A stretch of DNA of 64,000 nucleotides from Peromyscus leucopus (Eukaryota; Chordata; Mammalia; Rodentia; Cricetidae). Within the stretch, counting starts at the first letter, position 1, and every line of letters begins with the position of its first letter. Of the stretch, positions 1 through 10,864 are shown in pieces. Location: the NCBI RefSeq assembly GCF_004664715.2, contig NC_051075.1, positions 38,277,958 through 38,341,957 of the forward strand, given 5' to 3'. Made by a program: the position numbers and the translations under genes. The notes beneath the pieces were generated by a model. It did not search any database. It saw only the letters and a list, made by a program, of their open reading frames with translations, and was not told the DNA's origin.

Positions 1-896
1 GGTGAAATAAGAAGGAAGGGCAGATCCCAAAGTGACCCTGGAGGTAGCAATCACAGCAGACTCCATTCCACAACGAAGGGCCAACCTGGAGCAAAAAAGC
101 CAAGACACTGCCAAGCGAGGTGACAGAAAGCCTGGAGAGGAATCACATGTGTCCCTAATGACTAGCCTGAACAGGGTGCCGAGAACAATGGCCAGAACCA
201 GCAGAAGACAGCCTGAGCCGAAGACCATCTGAGAGAAAATTAGAATGGCTGCCCTCGCTTAGAGGCATGTCTTATAATGTGCTGAGGCTTCGAGTGGTTT
301 ACCAACAGGAAAAACTGACAGCGGAAAAAAGACTGTTCTAAGAAACAGGGTTCTACCTGAGAATCCCAGACTTACCGGCTATGTTTGTGTGCGGGGGCTA
401 TGGAAATTCATTTTCAATAGACAAACAGAGACATTGAGAAAACAGAGACAGAGAGATAGAGACAGGCAGACAGGCAGAGGGAGAGAGTCTAAAAATGGCT
501 CTCAATGACTATTGGCGCCTACATGAAATATAAAACAAGCATCTTAAGTGTTTCTAAACTATATATTAAAAGCTAATGTGTACCATGGAAAATAGGTTTT
601 ACTTAGGTCTGAAAGGTTAAAATTACATCCAAAGAAACTGATAAATAAGGATAAAGAAGTGTATTCCATAATGAGCTGGCATTATTTTTGGTAACTGGGG
701 AAGTGATATGAAATGTTACCATTTACCATGCAATACTGTTTCCTCTAAGTGGCTTTTGGGTTGAAAGCCACTGCTCCAGAGAAATGTTTGCTAAACCAGC
801 TCATCTCTAAACTGAAGTTACTGCAGGATCTGGTGGAAATGTATCTGGCTTCAGTTGGCGGAACCCCAATAAGCTGAGGCCTTAAAACTACATAAA
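1..896. other. Unassigned DNA
   Basis: I see no gene or recognisable repeat. A purine-rich simple tract of GACA/GAGA units lies at about 446-490. Confidence 0.5.
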
Positions 897-1117
897 GGGA
901 CTGGAGGGATGACCCAGTAGTTAAGGGCACTCACTGCTATTTCAGAAGACCCAGTTCCAAACACCCGCACTGGGCAGCTCACAACAGCCTGCCACTCCAG
1001 ATCCAGAAGATCCAACACCCTCTTCTGGCCTCCGACAATACCTACATGCACATAGTGCACATGCCTATACTCAGGAGCACACACCTACACACAAAATAAA
1101 TAATGAGTAAACACTTT
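897..1117 (+). mobile_element. B3-type SINE (B2 superfamily)
   Basis: This is a tRNA-derived, Pol III-type retroposon. The head reads ctggagggatgacccagtag, followed by ttaagggcac (A-box region) and the B2-type middle (cagctcacaacagcctgcc). The tail carries the longer B3 signature (ctcttctggcctcc, then acatgcacatagtgcac) and an A-rich end near aaaataaataatg. It is clearly diverged from the family consensus and I see no target duplication, so it is an old insertion. Confidence 0.8.
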
Positions 1118-2164
1118 TTGGTAGGTCAGAAAAATCCTTAGGGTCTGTGAAAGTGAGCAGTAATCAGTAGAAAGTCAAGGCGGGATGAAGTATGTTTTCT
1201 CAGCTAATGTGTTAGTTTACAGCTACCTGCTCCTTTAGTGCTTATGAGTTTGCTTGGGAATTCATAAACTACAGCAGAGCCGAGCTAAGGATTTTGAAAA
1301 AGAATGTTTCTCCTCTATGATTTTGGCCTTTGACAAAGCTTTGATCTGAAGTGGGGGGAGGGGAAGAATCTCATGAATTCTTGCTTGTGGGGGGTTAAAT
1401 GGGATAGGTGTGGGCAAGAAGAGAGAGGTTATACCTACAGTGATCATAAGAAATACTTCAGACTGTCATAAAAATTAAATTGTCTAAATCACAATCCTTT
1501 TCCTCCTTTATGGGTACACTGTGATAACTGTCTTTTTTTTTTTTTTAATCTATATCTCTACTTACGTTGGTTGTTAAAAGAAAAGCAAGTATTTGGAAGA
1601 GATTTGAAGAAAACTCAAATATTGTACTACAAAAAAAATTGGTTACTTCTAAGAATATTTTGCTGCCATGTAATTGTTTAATAAAATTAGAGAATAAAGA
1701 TGTTGCCCAGTGACCTCAGCCCCTGCCTAGTGACCCTCCTAAAATGCCACTTAATCTCATGAGTAATTCTGACCGTTCTATGGCTTCCCATCTTGAGCAT
1801 TCCCAGTATATGTGAAGAGTAACATAGAATCACACAGGGAAATGTATCGATTTAGGATTTCCCCCAAACTGTTCATCACTGTGCTCCAAAGGATTGATTT
1901 GCAGAGCATTCCTTTGCTCATTTGACAAACGGGGCAGCTCTCTAGGGTGAGAATTTTAAGAGCTGTGTGACACCTGCATGTATAAAAGACTGATTAGCAG
2001 AACTAACTAATAACGTGCAGTAGAGTCACTGCCCCCATCCCCGCCATGTGGGAAACATCCAACACTCTGAAGCCAAGTCTCTCCTCTCAGTGGGGAGCTA
2101 ATTAGGTAACACATGGGAGAAACAAATAGCAAACAGGTGTTACTCTGGATACATTGTTTCCCCT
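1118..2164. other. Unassigned DNA
   Basis: I see no gene. There is a 14-base T run at 1533-1546. No repeat family is recognisable by eye. Confidence 0.45.
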
Positions 2165-2265
2165 GGGTCTGTGTTTCCCCATGTGTAATCACAAATAATA
2201 AAGCTTAACGCTGCCTTTCCCAAGAGAGCCCGACACATAAGAAGTGTTCAATAGAAGTTGGCTGG
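2165..2265 (+). mobile_element. Possible MIR SINE 3' part
   Basis: The order of motifs fits the 3' half of a MIR: gtctgtgtttccccatgtgtaa, later aataataa, and finally gacacataagaagtgttcaat, which resembles the MIR ending cacatagtaagcgctcaata. Divergence is high and the call is by eye. Confidence 0.45.
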
Positions 2266-3057
2266 CCACGACTGTTATTCATGTTATTATTTATTTGTAC
2301 ACACAAGGAAGATGTGATCAGCGCATGTTGAAGGGAGAGGGACAGTTTGTTTATAGAGTTTAGACTTGAGCGGGGCTCTTTTGTGATGGGTAAAATGCGG
2401 CTTGCCAGACACCTAGCAAGAAAGAGGTCGTCCGGAGGTGGGACATGACAGTTCTCTGGAGAGGGGTGTGGGTTGCTGCCTCTGTCCTGAAGATAACAGC
2501 CTCATGGCTCAGTGGGAGTGGAGCGGCCTTTCTGGGAAAGAAAACTGAGTAGCTAGGGTGGGGTGACACAATGGAGGCTTTACAAGTCAGGCAAGGGGAG
2601 TTTAGGTGTGATAGGCTCAACAATGCATTGTCTATACTTGATGGAGGGCGTGATGGGACCAGGAAGAGTCAGTGATGGGATGCAGGAGACCCACGTGGGG
2701 GGAAGGGGCACGCGAAAGGGAAGGCTGCCGCCGCCGCAGCCAGGTTGAGCTGTAATCAGAGGCTGGCAAGCAGAATGGGGAGAGAGCCAAGGCCAAGTTA
2801 CTGTCAAGGCCTTGGAAAGCTGCAGAGCAGTGGGAGAACAGAGTTGCATTTGAGGATCTGGTGCCACAGTTTGCAAGCACAGTTGACACATATTGTGGAT
2901 TTATACAACAGTCAAGGCTGCGGAATTGAAAGGTCAGTGAAAAATCTGAGGTCATTGTCTATGGCCACGAAGAAAACCAAGATAAGCCACTGAGGGGAAA
3001 AAAAAATGTCGAGAGAGGAGTCCTCGTGCATATTCTTAGAGCTGTTTCTGTTATGCA
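2266..3057. other. Unassigned DNA
   Basis: I see no gene. A short gccgccgccgcag run lies near 2728. No other structure stands out. Confidence 0.4.
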
Positions 3058-3427
3058 TGCATCTTAGAGCTCCCACCGCCGTGATGAAACACCATGACCA
3101 AAAGCAACTCAGAGAGGAGAGGGTTTACTTCTCTTCTAGGTAACAGCCCACCACTGCAGGACATCAGGTCAGGAGCAGAAGCAGAGACCACAGAGGGATG
3201 CTGCCTACTGGCTTGCTCCTCATGGCTTACTCGTTCTTTCTTACACGTCCCAGGACCACCTTCCCAGGGAAGCACCACCCACAATGCCCTGGGCCCTCCC
3301 ACAATCAATCAGTAATTAAGAAAATGCTCTTCCCACAGGTAATTCTGGAGGAGGCATTTTCTCAGTGGAGGTTCTCTCTTCCTAAATGACTCTATCTTGT
3401 GTCAAGCTGAATCAGCCGGCCAGCACC
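3058..3427 (+). mobile_element. Interspersed repeat R3, copy 1
   Basis: This is one of four copies in the window of a 350-400 bp non-coding rodent repeat that I recognise by sequence but cannot name safely. Shared landmarks in order are gtgatgaaacaccatgacca, gggtttactt, actggcttgctcctcatgg, cccaggaccacc, gggccctcccac, attaagaaaatg, ggcattttctcagtggagg and tgactctatcttgtgtcaag. The other copies are at 14221-15066 (reverse, split by an LTR), 27091-27710 (split by an LTR) and 59838-60245. Confidence 0.75.
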
Positions 3428-3574
3428 GAGTGTTTGTTTGCTGGGTAGAAAATTGTCAAACGCTGGCTGAACAGAGAGCACTGCCATGACCTACTTGCCT
3501 GTGTTTGCCCTCCGGTGGTCTTCATAGTGGGAAGGGAGAGCAGCATCGCCTCTATATAAAGGAACTATACCCAT

Positions 3575-3735
3575 GCTTCCTGGACTCGGATCTTAGTTCT
3601 ATCCCATATGCCCCAGAAATCCTGCACCCTTTACCTTAGTTTGCTCCTCAGTAAAGCAGAACAAGAATGGCGTCTTTTCAATGAGGCTGAAACGAGTTCT
3701 TTAATGAGGATTTAGAAAACTGGAAGTGCACTGGA
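3575..3735 (+). mobile_element. Possible MIR SINE
   Basis: The stretch shows a diverged MIR order: a ggactcggatcttagttct block, then ccttagtttgctcctcagta (compare MIR cctcagtttcctcatctgta), then a gaggatttag block. It is ancient and the boundaries are approximate. Confidence 0.5.
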
Positions 3736-3893
3736 GGAACAGTAGCTGGGGGGAGGGGGAGCGAGGGGATCATGGTGTGGTGGTGAGGACTGTAGCTCGC
3801 TTTCCTCCAGGAGATGAAAACCTTATAACACATTGTCCAGTAAATGAGTCCCCACCCAGCATGTTGAATGCATAGCTATCACGATTAATTCCT

Positions 3894-4076
3894 AGACCAG
3901 TCATGGTGACCTTCACCTTTAATCCCAGCACCATGTGCTGGGAGAGCCCAGTGGATCTTTGTGAGTCAGAGGCCAACCTGGTCTATGTAGTGGGTTCCAG
4001 GATAGCCCAGGCTACACAGTGAGACCCTATATCGAAAACAAACAAGCAAAAACAAACCCCCAAAAGAAAAACAATT
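3894..4076 (+). mobile_element. B1 SINE, old copy, with target duplication
   Basis: This is a 7SL-derived retroposon. It contains ctttaatcccagcac, gtcagaggccaacctggtct and gctacacagtgagaccctat, followed by an A-rich tail (aaacaaacaagcaaaaac). An imperfect 11-bp duplication flanks it: gattaattcct at 3883-3893 and gagtaattcct at 4077-4087, one mismatch. It lies directly against an antisense L1 fragment. Confidence 0.85.
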
Positions 4077-4087
4077 GAGTAATTCCT

Positions 4088-4640
4088 TATCTTTGAAGAT
4101 CTGGCTGATTTCACATAAATGGTGGATTTGCAGTTTCATCCATTTCCCTGAAAATGATGTAATTTCATTCTTCGTTATCCATTCATCTGTAGATAGCCGT
4201 CTGCACTGATTCTGTAACTTGGTCATTGTGAACAGTGATGTACAAAGACAGATGCGCCAGTGTCTCTGTGGTGTGTTGACTCACGGTCCTTTAGGTATGT
4301 ACTCGGAAGTGGTATAGCTGGGTCCTACAAAAGTTTACATTTAAGCCTCCCTGCTGAGGTCCACCTCAGCTGTATGTACTACCATCCATCCCTGCTGGCA
4401 GTCAATAAGGATTCCTTCCTTTCCCACATCCTAGCCAGCATTTGCCGTTGTTTTCTTGGCGTGGCCATTCTGACTAGGGTGAGGAGGCATCTCAGTGCGG
4501 TTTTGATTTGCCTTTCCCTGGTGGTTAAGGGTGTTGAACATTTGTTATGTGCTTTAGCCATTTGTACTTGTTCATTTGAGAATGGCTGTTCAGGCCCACA
4601 GCACATTCATTGATTGGATGATTTTTTTTTTTCATTCATC
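4088..4640 (-). mobile_element. LINE-1 ORF2 3' fragment, antisense
   Basis: Read on the minus strand, this DNA encodes broken pieces of the LINE-1 ORF2 C-terminal region. Recognisable words are QMAKAHNKCS and TRERQIKTALR, followed by TLVRMATPRKQ, and further on DEWITKNEI. Stops and frame changes make it non-functional. The 5' part of the element is missing. A solo LTR begins just downstream at 4662. Confidence 0.8.
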
Positions 4641-4661
4641 TGTAGATTCTGCTGGGGAAAG

Positions 4662-4995
4662 TATGGGAGCCCATGAAAGCTTCCTAGTGAAATCTGAGCT
4701 TGCTTTACACAGTAGGGCTGCATTAGGGGATGGCTTGACCACGTGCATGGTCACCAGGTGTTTGGGATGGACTGCACTTGGCTGTGCTAGGGGGAGGTCT
4801 TTTGCTCCACCCCTGGGCATTCCTTTAAAAGCCCTTTAATAGAGCCAGAAGAGGCTGGTGGGTTTTGACCCAGACCCTCCTGCAGCTATCCTGTGTTTCT
4901 GCCTGTCTCTCTCTTCTATATTTCTATCTAAGTCTCTTATCCCTCACTCCTCAAGAGTGCATGGGGTAAATAAATGTGAGAGCTGGTCTCCCACA
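4662..4995 (+). mobile_element. Solo LTR, group B (class II-like ERV)
   Basis: This is a 334-bp long terminal repeat with termini tatgggag and ctcccaca, a near-perfect short inverted repeat in which the starting TG is mutated to TA. A TATA-like tttaaaag precedes an AATAAA (gtaaataaatg) close to the 3' end, which sets the orientation. Flanks are ggaaag (4656-4661) and ggaaaa (4996-5001), a 6-bp duplication with one mismatch. There is no internal retroviral sequence, so it is the product of LTR-LTR recombination. Related copies are at 25146-25606 and 27175-27494. Confidence 0.75.
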
Positions 4996-5049
4996 GGAAA
5001 AGTAAGAAAGAATGTGGAAAGGAGAAGATATAAGGGGGAAATCTACAAG

Positions 5050-5175
5050 AAAAAAATAATGGAGGAAGGAATATGAGCAAAATGCATTATATTCATACAT
5101 GTAAATATCATGAAGCCCATAAAACATTGCACAATTAGCATATGCTAATAAAAATTTTAAAACATAATAAAAAGT
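5050..5175 (+). mobile_element. Possible rodent L1 3'-UTR end
   Basis: The AT-rich string atatgagcaaaatgcatt, then atacatgtaaatatcatgaa, then cacaattagcatatgctaat, followed by aataaaaat-type sequence, resembles the 3' end of older rodent L1 elements. The match is from memory and the boundaries are approximate. Confidence 0.45.
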
Positions 5176-5248
5176 AATTTCTGTGAATGCACAGGTAAAA
5201 CAGTGAAGGTAAGGAGAAGATATTAGTGTACATCTCTTCAGGCTAAGA

Positions 5249-5446
5249 CAATGGATCTCAAACCTGTGGGTTGCAAACCCTTTGAGGGTATCAGATACCC
5301 TGCATATCAGATATTCACATTATGATTCATAACAGCAGCAAAATTACTATTAAGGAGTAGCAACGAAATCATTTTATGGTTGGGGGTCACCGCAACTTGA
5401 GGAACTGTATTAAAGGGTCGCAGCGTTAGGAAGGTTGAGAACACTG
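5249..5446 (-). mobile_element. URR1-like hAT MITE with perfect 8-bp duplication
   Basis: This is a 198-bp non-autonomous DNA transposon without coding capacity. The ends are diverged terminal inverted repeats: caatggatctcaaacc on the left and ggttgagaacactg on the right, matching the URR1/hAT-Charlie type cagtggttctcaacc. The 8 bases ggctaaga occur on both sides (5241-5248 and 5447-5454) without a mismatch, the duplication length expected for hAT elements. A second copy in the opposite orientation is at 10865-11075. Confidence 0.92.
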
Positions 5447-6617
5447 GGCTAAGAGGCCTCGAGTTCAAGGCCTGGCTCAGCCTCCATGCAGTCACTACTT
5501 TTTGCGGGTTTTACTCTGACAGCTGCGACACAGAGAAGGTGAACTACCAAGCGCCTATCATGTGCAAGGGTGCAAAGCACGGAGACAGACACCACTGGGC
5601 CCCAAGTCGCCCCCCCTCAGAACATGTTTCCTTTGAGCACTCAAGCTGGCTTTTACTATAGTTCTGAGGCCGTGGAAGCTTAAGTCTGAGGCCCTCAAAA
5701 GTGGCAGCATGTTTGGAACAGCAAGTGTTGACTGTCAGAAGAATCTCCAGATCTCTTGACTGAAAAAAAAAAAAAAACAAAAAAACGTTAGTGTGGTTGC
5801 TGGGACGTGGGCTGTCCAAATGCTTTCTGGAGTGAGCCATTCAGCCAATAATCATAAGAGCTCTGAGCATATGTGAGCCGGCTCTTTTGTGTTTTTATTT
5901 CAGGAACTGGCCTTGATTCGTATCATGTTTTATTTTGTTTATTCAAATTGTGCTTTATGATTTATAATTGCATTTTCCTTCTGGGTAAACCAGAAGGCAG
6001 GCAGTATGGTGATGAGAACCTCAGAGAGTTGGAAGTTTCGGAGACTAGAGAATAGGGATCCTTTCGATGTGGAAAAGACAGCTCTGGATAGCAGCAGCTG
6101 GCAACCTCAACTTGATTTGTGTTTGACGAAAGAGACGCTTCCTCCAGTGGAATTATCCGGCTTTCCCTACTTTGGGCTTGAATCCAGATGCTCCCTGGAG
6201 ATTATGACTTCCTAAAACGCTAACTAAGTCTGAGGTTTATGTCACAACACAGGGGCAGGGGGCAGGGTCACTCTGCGGCTCACCCCAGAACGTGGCGGCA
6301 GGGAAACTAGGCAACCCCACACCCACATTTGACCAAAGGCCATCGAGCTGCTTCTTGATTCAAATTCCTAGAGCAAAATTTAACCTGCAGCAGAGGAGGC
6401 AGGAAGGAGCATCTGTGGGTGTCTCCTTGTGCCCTCTTTTCTAAGAGTAAGAACTCCGCTGTTCATTCCGTGGGTCTGTGTTCAGCAAGAACCACTAGCA
6501 ATGGAGAGCTTCAGGAATCCATCACAGTTCTTATCAGGGAAGAATCCGAGGTGCAGACACAAATACAACAGCATCATCCACTGTGCTGTGCGCGCATGTC
6601 AGAAACCAGCACATTAG
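5447..6617. other. Unassigned DNA
   Basis: I see no gene. An A-rich run lies at 5762-5786. The remainder is unique-looking sequence with short open frames only. Confidence 0.4.
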
Positions 6618-6797
<180 letters not shown>

Positions 6798-6907
6798 CAC
6801 GTTAGAGAGATGTGCAAGAGTGCATGAAGAGTCAGTGGTCTAACATTCAGAGGATTCCCTTAGCATGGTTGTGTTAAGTAAGTGGGAGCCTTGAACCCTT
6901 AAATACA

Positions 6908-6976
6908 TTACACACACACACACTCAGAGAGGCAGAGAGAGAGAGAGACAGAGAGAGAGACACAGAGAGAGAGGCA
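6908..6976 (+). repeat. CA/GA compound simple repeat
   Basis: A short CA run is followed by interrupted GA units (gagagaga with cagaga breaks). Confidence 0.9.
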
Positions 6977-6982
6977 CACTTT

Positions 6983-7345
6983 GAGAATTTTATACAATGT
7001 ATTTTGATCACATTTATCCTCCCTTTCCCAACTTCTCCCAGATTCACCAACCCTCTCCCTACCCACCCAACTTTGTGTCCTTATCTTTTCTCCCCTCCAA
7101 TCGAGTTCATTTGTGCTGCCCATATATTCCCACATACTCCAGGCAACCGGAGAGCATGGTCGACCTACTGGGGGCCACACTTTAAAGAAAACAGACTCTC
7201 CCTTTCCAGCGGCTGGCAATTGCCAATCCCTCCTCAGCTGGGAATGAGACTTCCATACAGGATTCTCCTTTGGCTAGGGGTGAGTGTGCAGATTTGGGTG
7301 GGGTTCCAGCTTTGCCACCTGAAGCTGCGCCTGGAGTTTTCTGGA
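6983..7345 (-). mobile_element. Rodent L1 (Lx-like) 3'-UTR fragment, antisense
   Basis: The plus strand shows the reverse complement of older rodent L1 3'-UTR sequence: caatgtattttgatcacatt, then cctacccacccaactttgtg, agagcatggtcgacctac, gggggccacactttaaagaa and cctcctcagctgggaatgag. It is non-coding and truncated. Confidence 0.7.
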
Positions 7346-7611
7346 AATTCTTCGGAGGAGTCAAGATGACTAGAATGTATTAACAATAATCACTACCCAT
7401 GCCAGGAAGAAGAGATCAATGTACATTGAATAATTTGTCTTAGAAGGCATGAAAGACTGCCGTGTGAAATAGTTCCATTACAGAAATGATCTTAGCCGTG
7501 TGGTGTATTTACTTTCATAGACTCTTTTTGTGATAATAACTGATGGTGCCCAAGATGATTCCCTAGGGAAAGTGGAGGAGAGGTCATACCCATTCAAAAT
7601 GTCTAGACGAA

Positions 7612-7734
7612 GAATAAGAAAATCTGGCTTCTAAACCTGACACTAAACACGTGTTGAATATATAATCCTCATATAATTACTTAATGTCTGTCAACTTGTT
7701 TGTTAATTGGGATTGTGGAGATAATGCCCAACTT
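7612..7734 (+). mobile_element. Possible MIR SINE
   Basis: Weak MIR-like order: aatctggcttctaaacctgac, then atataatcctcatataatta, then gattgtggagataatg. Low confidence because divergence is high. Confidence 0.35.
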
Positions 7735-7868
7735 GGTGCTGGAAGGATGGCGCAGTGGGTTAAGGCATTTGCCTCCAAGCCTGACAACTTGACAAGTCAA
7801 TTCTGAGACTTACATGGAGGGAGAGAACAGATTCCTCCTACAAGATATCCTCAGACCTTCACTGGCAT

Positions 7869-7916
<48 letters not shown>

Positions 7917-7925
7917 GTAAAATGT
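7735..7925 (+). mobile_element. B2-superfamily SINE with CA tail
   Basis: The head is ggtgctggaaggatggcgca, then gtgggttaaggcatttgcct and ccaagcctgacaacttgac, followed by the acttacatggagggagagaa block and a long CA tract. This is the common rodent tRNA-derived SINE variant with a ccaagcctga body. The exact subfamily is not assigned. Confidence 0.75.
7871..7915 (+). repeat. (AC)n microsatellite
   Basis: Uninterrupted AC dinucleotide run of about 22 units forming the tail of the SINE at 7735. Confidence 0.97.
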
Positions 7926-8249
7926 AAAAATCATGCCCAATCTGCCTTTTCCAATAATGTTGGTAACATTATGTGGTGAGGTCAATGGTACCTGGTACCC
8001 CTACTCTACAGCTAACTCCAGAATCCAGTCTTGGTCTGACTTCCCAGCAGCCTGTCCCTTCCTCGGCTCTGACTTAACCACATTCAAGTACTGCTGTGCC
8101 TTGCAGTGAGCTGTAATAAACCACACACACACTTGTGTGAAGCTTTCTAGCTAAATTTAGCATCCCATCCTAATAAATGGGTATCTAAATCTACCCCCCA
8201 AAACCGAATAATAGTGCAGTTTCACCTAAAGCTTAGCCAAAGGGATCTG
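7926..8249. other. Unassigned DNA
   Basis: No recognisable gene or repeat. Confidence 0.4.
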
Positions 8250-8640
8250 GGGGACCAGTGTCAGTTTCCTAAGGCTGCAACAACTCCAAGCCATCACAAA
8301 CTGAGCAGCTTAAATCGGTAAGAACTTATTTGCTTGTGATTCTGAAAGCTCAAAGTATAAAACGGTTTCCCAATGGAGTCATGATCCTTCTGAAGGTGTA
8401 GAGAGGAGCCTATTTCTTCTGGTGGCTTCCAGCTGTCCATAGTGTCCCTTGCATGTATGTGGTCATGTCACTCTAGTCCTGGCCTGTGTTATCCCCAGGC
8501 CTCTGCATTTTTTGTATTTACTACATTAGAGTCCATCTTAACTCAGCTGACTTAACGTCTTAACTAATTACACATGCAAGACCCTAAGGTTCTAGGTAGA
8601 TGTGGGTTTTGAGGGGACATTATTGAACCTTCTATGGGGG
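8250..8640 (+). mobile_element. Ancient mammalian interspersed repeat, family unnamed
   Basis: The stretch opens with cagtttcctaaggctgcaac and contains gagcagcttaaatcgg and, near its end, aagaccctaaggttctaggt. This follows a widespread old mammalian repeat whose copies run from ctaaggctgctataacaa through gtggcttaaaacaac to aagaccctatttcc. I cannot name the family reliably. Confidence 0.5.
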
Positions 8641-9552
8641 TATTTATACACTGTGTGGGGGATGATGTAAACCCTCTTGACAAACCTTAGATCAAGTTTG
8701 CTCTGGTTTTAGATGCAATACCAGGGGCCATCTCCCAGCCCATTCATGCACTCAACTGGACCCTGTCCCAAAGCGCTTTGCCGCTTTTCACCAACCGCCT
8801 AAAATAAACCTGGGGTCCCTTGGACTCACACCTCGTCCTCATCCTCCCTACCAACTGGTCATCCCAGCATCACACCTCCTCACTCCCAAACATGCCTTGA
8901 GTCTCCCCTGGTGTCTGTGGTCTGTTCCAGGACACAGCGCTGCTACTCCCTGAGATGCCCTGGTCTTGCCCCCCACTCCCAGTCTTTGTAACACTGTCCA
9001 GGAGCCTGTAGAGATGAAAACCTGTCCCACACGCCTCACTGATGGCTCTGCCGTGACTGTGTCCGACCTCTCCGCTGACTTCTGTCTCCTCCCCTCTCTT
9101 GTACTTACACACAGGGTCTGGAGCTGTCTTGTGCTTGCCTGACTCTTCCTCACATCCATGCCCTGGCACACACACATGACTCATGCTTCCTGGCACACTG
9201 TGCTCTGTCCAGCCAGTCCAGCTTGAATCTAGTCCCCTTTGCAGCCTTGTCTCGAGCATGGTTGAGGTCACGTCTGGGTTAGGCGTACCGCCGTCAGTGT
9301 GCATCTTATCCCCCATCATGTTCATGCCCAGGTAGCTTAATCCTCAATTCTCTTGTCAGGCTTCCAGCTCTGATTCCTTAATATTCCGGGAATCTATACC
9401 TCAGATATCAAGCACAGTGCCAGGCTAATAGCAGGTTTATTGAAGGCTTGTGTAGTGAGTAAAATGAAGCCTTCTTGATAGAGTTTTCAATTAAAAATTG
9501 GCCCAATTGGAACCAATATATGGCTTATTCAGAGGCAGTGTAGTGGCTCTTT
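8641..9552. other. Unassigned DNA
   Basis: Mostly C/T-rich, unique-looking DNA. A 151-residue open frame on the minus strand (8870-9325) and a 109-residue one (8848-9177) overlap each other in different frames and show no family resemblance. A short MIR-tail-like string (agcacagtgccaggctaata) lies near 9412. Confidence 0.4.
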
Positions 9553-9567
9553 AAGATTTTTAATCTC
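9553..9567 (+). repeat. Target site duplication, 5' copy, of the L1 insertion
   Basis: The 15 bases aagatttttaatctc recur exactly at 10816-10830. The preceding tt gives tt|aaga, which fits the L1 endonuclease preference. Confidence 0.95.
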
Positions 9568-10269
9568 AACCCCACATCTGACAGAGGATTGATCTCCACA
9601 ATATATAAAGAACTCAAGAAACTAGACATCAAAGCACTGAACAGTCCAATTAAAAAATGGGCTAAAGAGCTAAACAGAGAATTCACAAAACAAGAACTAC
9701 AAATGGCTGAAAGACATTTAAAGAAATGCTCAACATCCTTAATCATCAGAGAAATGCAAATCAAAACGACTCTGAGATACCACCTTACACCTGTTAGAAT
9801 GGCTACGATCAAAAACACCAATGACAACCAATGTTGGAGAGGATGTGGAGCAAAGGGAACACTCCTCCACTGTTGGTGGGAATGTAAACTTGTACAACCA
9901 CTGTGGAAATCAGTATGGCGGTTTCTCAGAAAATTAGGAATCGAACTACCTCAAGACCCAGCCATCCCACTCTTGGGCATCTACCCAAGGAATGCTGATT
10001 CATACCATAAAGATACATGCTCAGCTATGTTCATAGCAGCACTATTTGTAATAGCCAGAACCTGGAAACAACCTAGATGCCCATCAACGGAAGAATGGAT
10101 GAAAAAAATGTGGTACATATACACAATGGAGTACTACTCAGCAGAGAAAAACAATGAAAGCATGAAATTTGCAGGCAAATGGATGGAACTAGAAAAAATC
10201 ATCCTGAGTGAGGTAACCCAAACCCAGAAAGACAGTAATGGTATGTACTCACTCATTGGTGGATTCTAG
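9568..10269 (+). pseudogene. LINE-1 ORF2 C-terminal fragment
   Basis: An open frame enters from the truncation point (first residues [10 protein letters not shown]) and continues without a stop for 233 codons to TAG at 10267-10269. It corresponds to the end of L1 ORF2p, the endonuclease/reverse transcriptase of the L1 ribonucleoprotein. Recognisable words are [16 protein letters not shown]-like [31 protein letters not shown] and IILSEVTQ. The cysteine-rich motif CX3CX7HX4C is complete (CWRGC, then H and C in LLHCWWEC). The reading frame begins at a TTG that would normally be an internal Leu, so there is no genuine start codon, and no catalytic domain is present. It is a coding relic, not a gene. 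Confidence 0.95.
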
Positions 10270-10658
10270 ATGTAAAATAAAGAACAATCAGACCACAACC
10301 CATAGAACCATAGAGGCTATATATATATATATAGCATGGAGGTCCCTAGGACGACTGTGGCATATAATAAATTTCAGTTTTACTCAATTATTGAAAAAAA
10401 ATAGCCAAATGAATGGAAACACATGAACTATGAACCAAAGGCTGAGGGGCTCCCAGCTGGATCAGGCCCTCTGAATAGGTGAGACAGTTGATTGGCTTGA
10501 TCAGTTTGGGAGACAACTAGGCAGTGGGACCAAGTCCTGTGCTCATTGCATGAGTTGGCTGTCTGAAACCTGGAACTTATGCAGGGACACTTGGCTTAGT
10601 CTGGGAGGAAGGGACTGGACCTCCCTGGACTGAGTCTACCAAGTTGATCACAGTCCTC

Positions 10659-10675
10659 GGGGGGGGGGGGGGGGG
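10659..10675 (+). repeat. G17 tract in L1 3'-UTR
   Basis: Seventeen consecutive G residues inside the purine-rich 3'-UTR block (about 10659-10760). Such G-rich polypurine tracts are a known feature of mammalian L1 3'-UTRs and can form quadruplexes. Confidence 0.9.
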
Positions 10676-10815
10676 AGGACTTGTCCTGGAGGAGGTGGGA
10701 ATGGAGGGTGGGCTGGGGGTAAGGGGAGGGCGTGGGAGGGGGGAGAATAGGGGAACCCATGGCTGATATGTAGAACTGAATGATATTGTAAAATAAAAAA
10801 TATATATCACAAAAA

Positions 10816-10830
10816 AAGATTTTTAATCTC
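10816..10830 (+). repeat. Target site duplication, 3' copy, of the L1 insertion
   Basis: Exact second copy of aagatttttaatctc, directly after the A-rich end of the L1. Confidence 0.95.
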
Positions 10831-10864
10831 TGTACTAGAATATTCCATATTCGATTCTCTAGGA

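Larger units (their letters stand above)
9568..10815 (+). mobile_element. 5'-truncated LINE-1 insertion, cricetid type
   Basis: This is a 1,248-bp L1 3' end, inserted by target-primed reverse transcription. It runs from within ORF2 (9568) through the ORF2 stop at 10267-10269 and a 3'-UTR with a 17-base G tract (10659-10675) to an A-rich end (aaataaaaaatatatatcac plus A run). Perfect 15-bp direct repeats flank it (9553-9567 and 10816-10830). The missing 5' end, including promoter, ORF1 and the endonuclease and reverse-transcriptase domains, makes it dead on arrival. The intact C-terminal frame and perfect duplication indicate a comparatively recent event. Confidence 0.96.

Noticed and set aside
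8848..9325. 109- and 151-residue minus-strand frames
   Set aside because: Mutually overlapping in different frames, no recognisable family, no supporting exon signals.
9568..10269. L1 ORF2 as a functional gene
   Set aside because: Only the last 233 codons are present, with no start codon, endonuclease or reverse-transcriptase domain. It is a 5'-truncated insertion.
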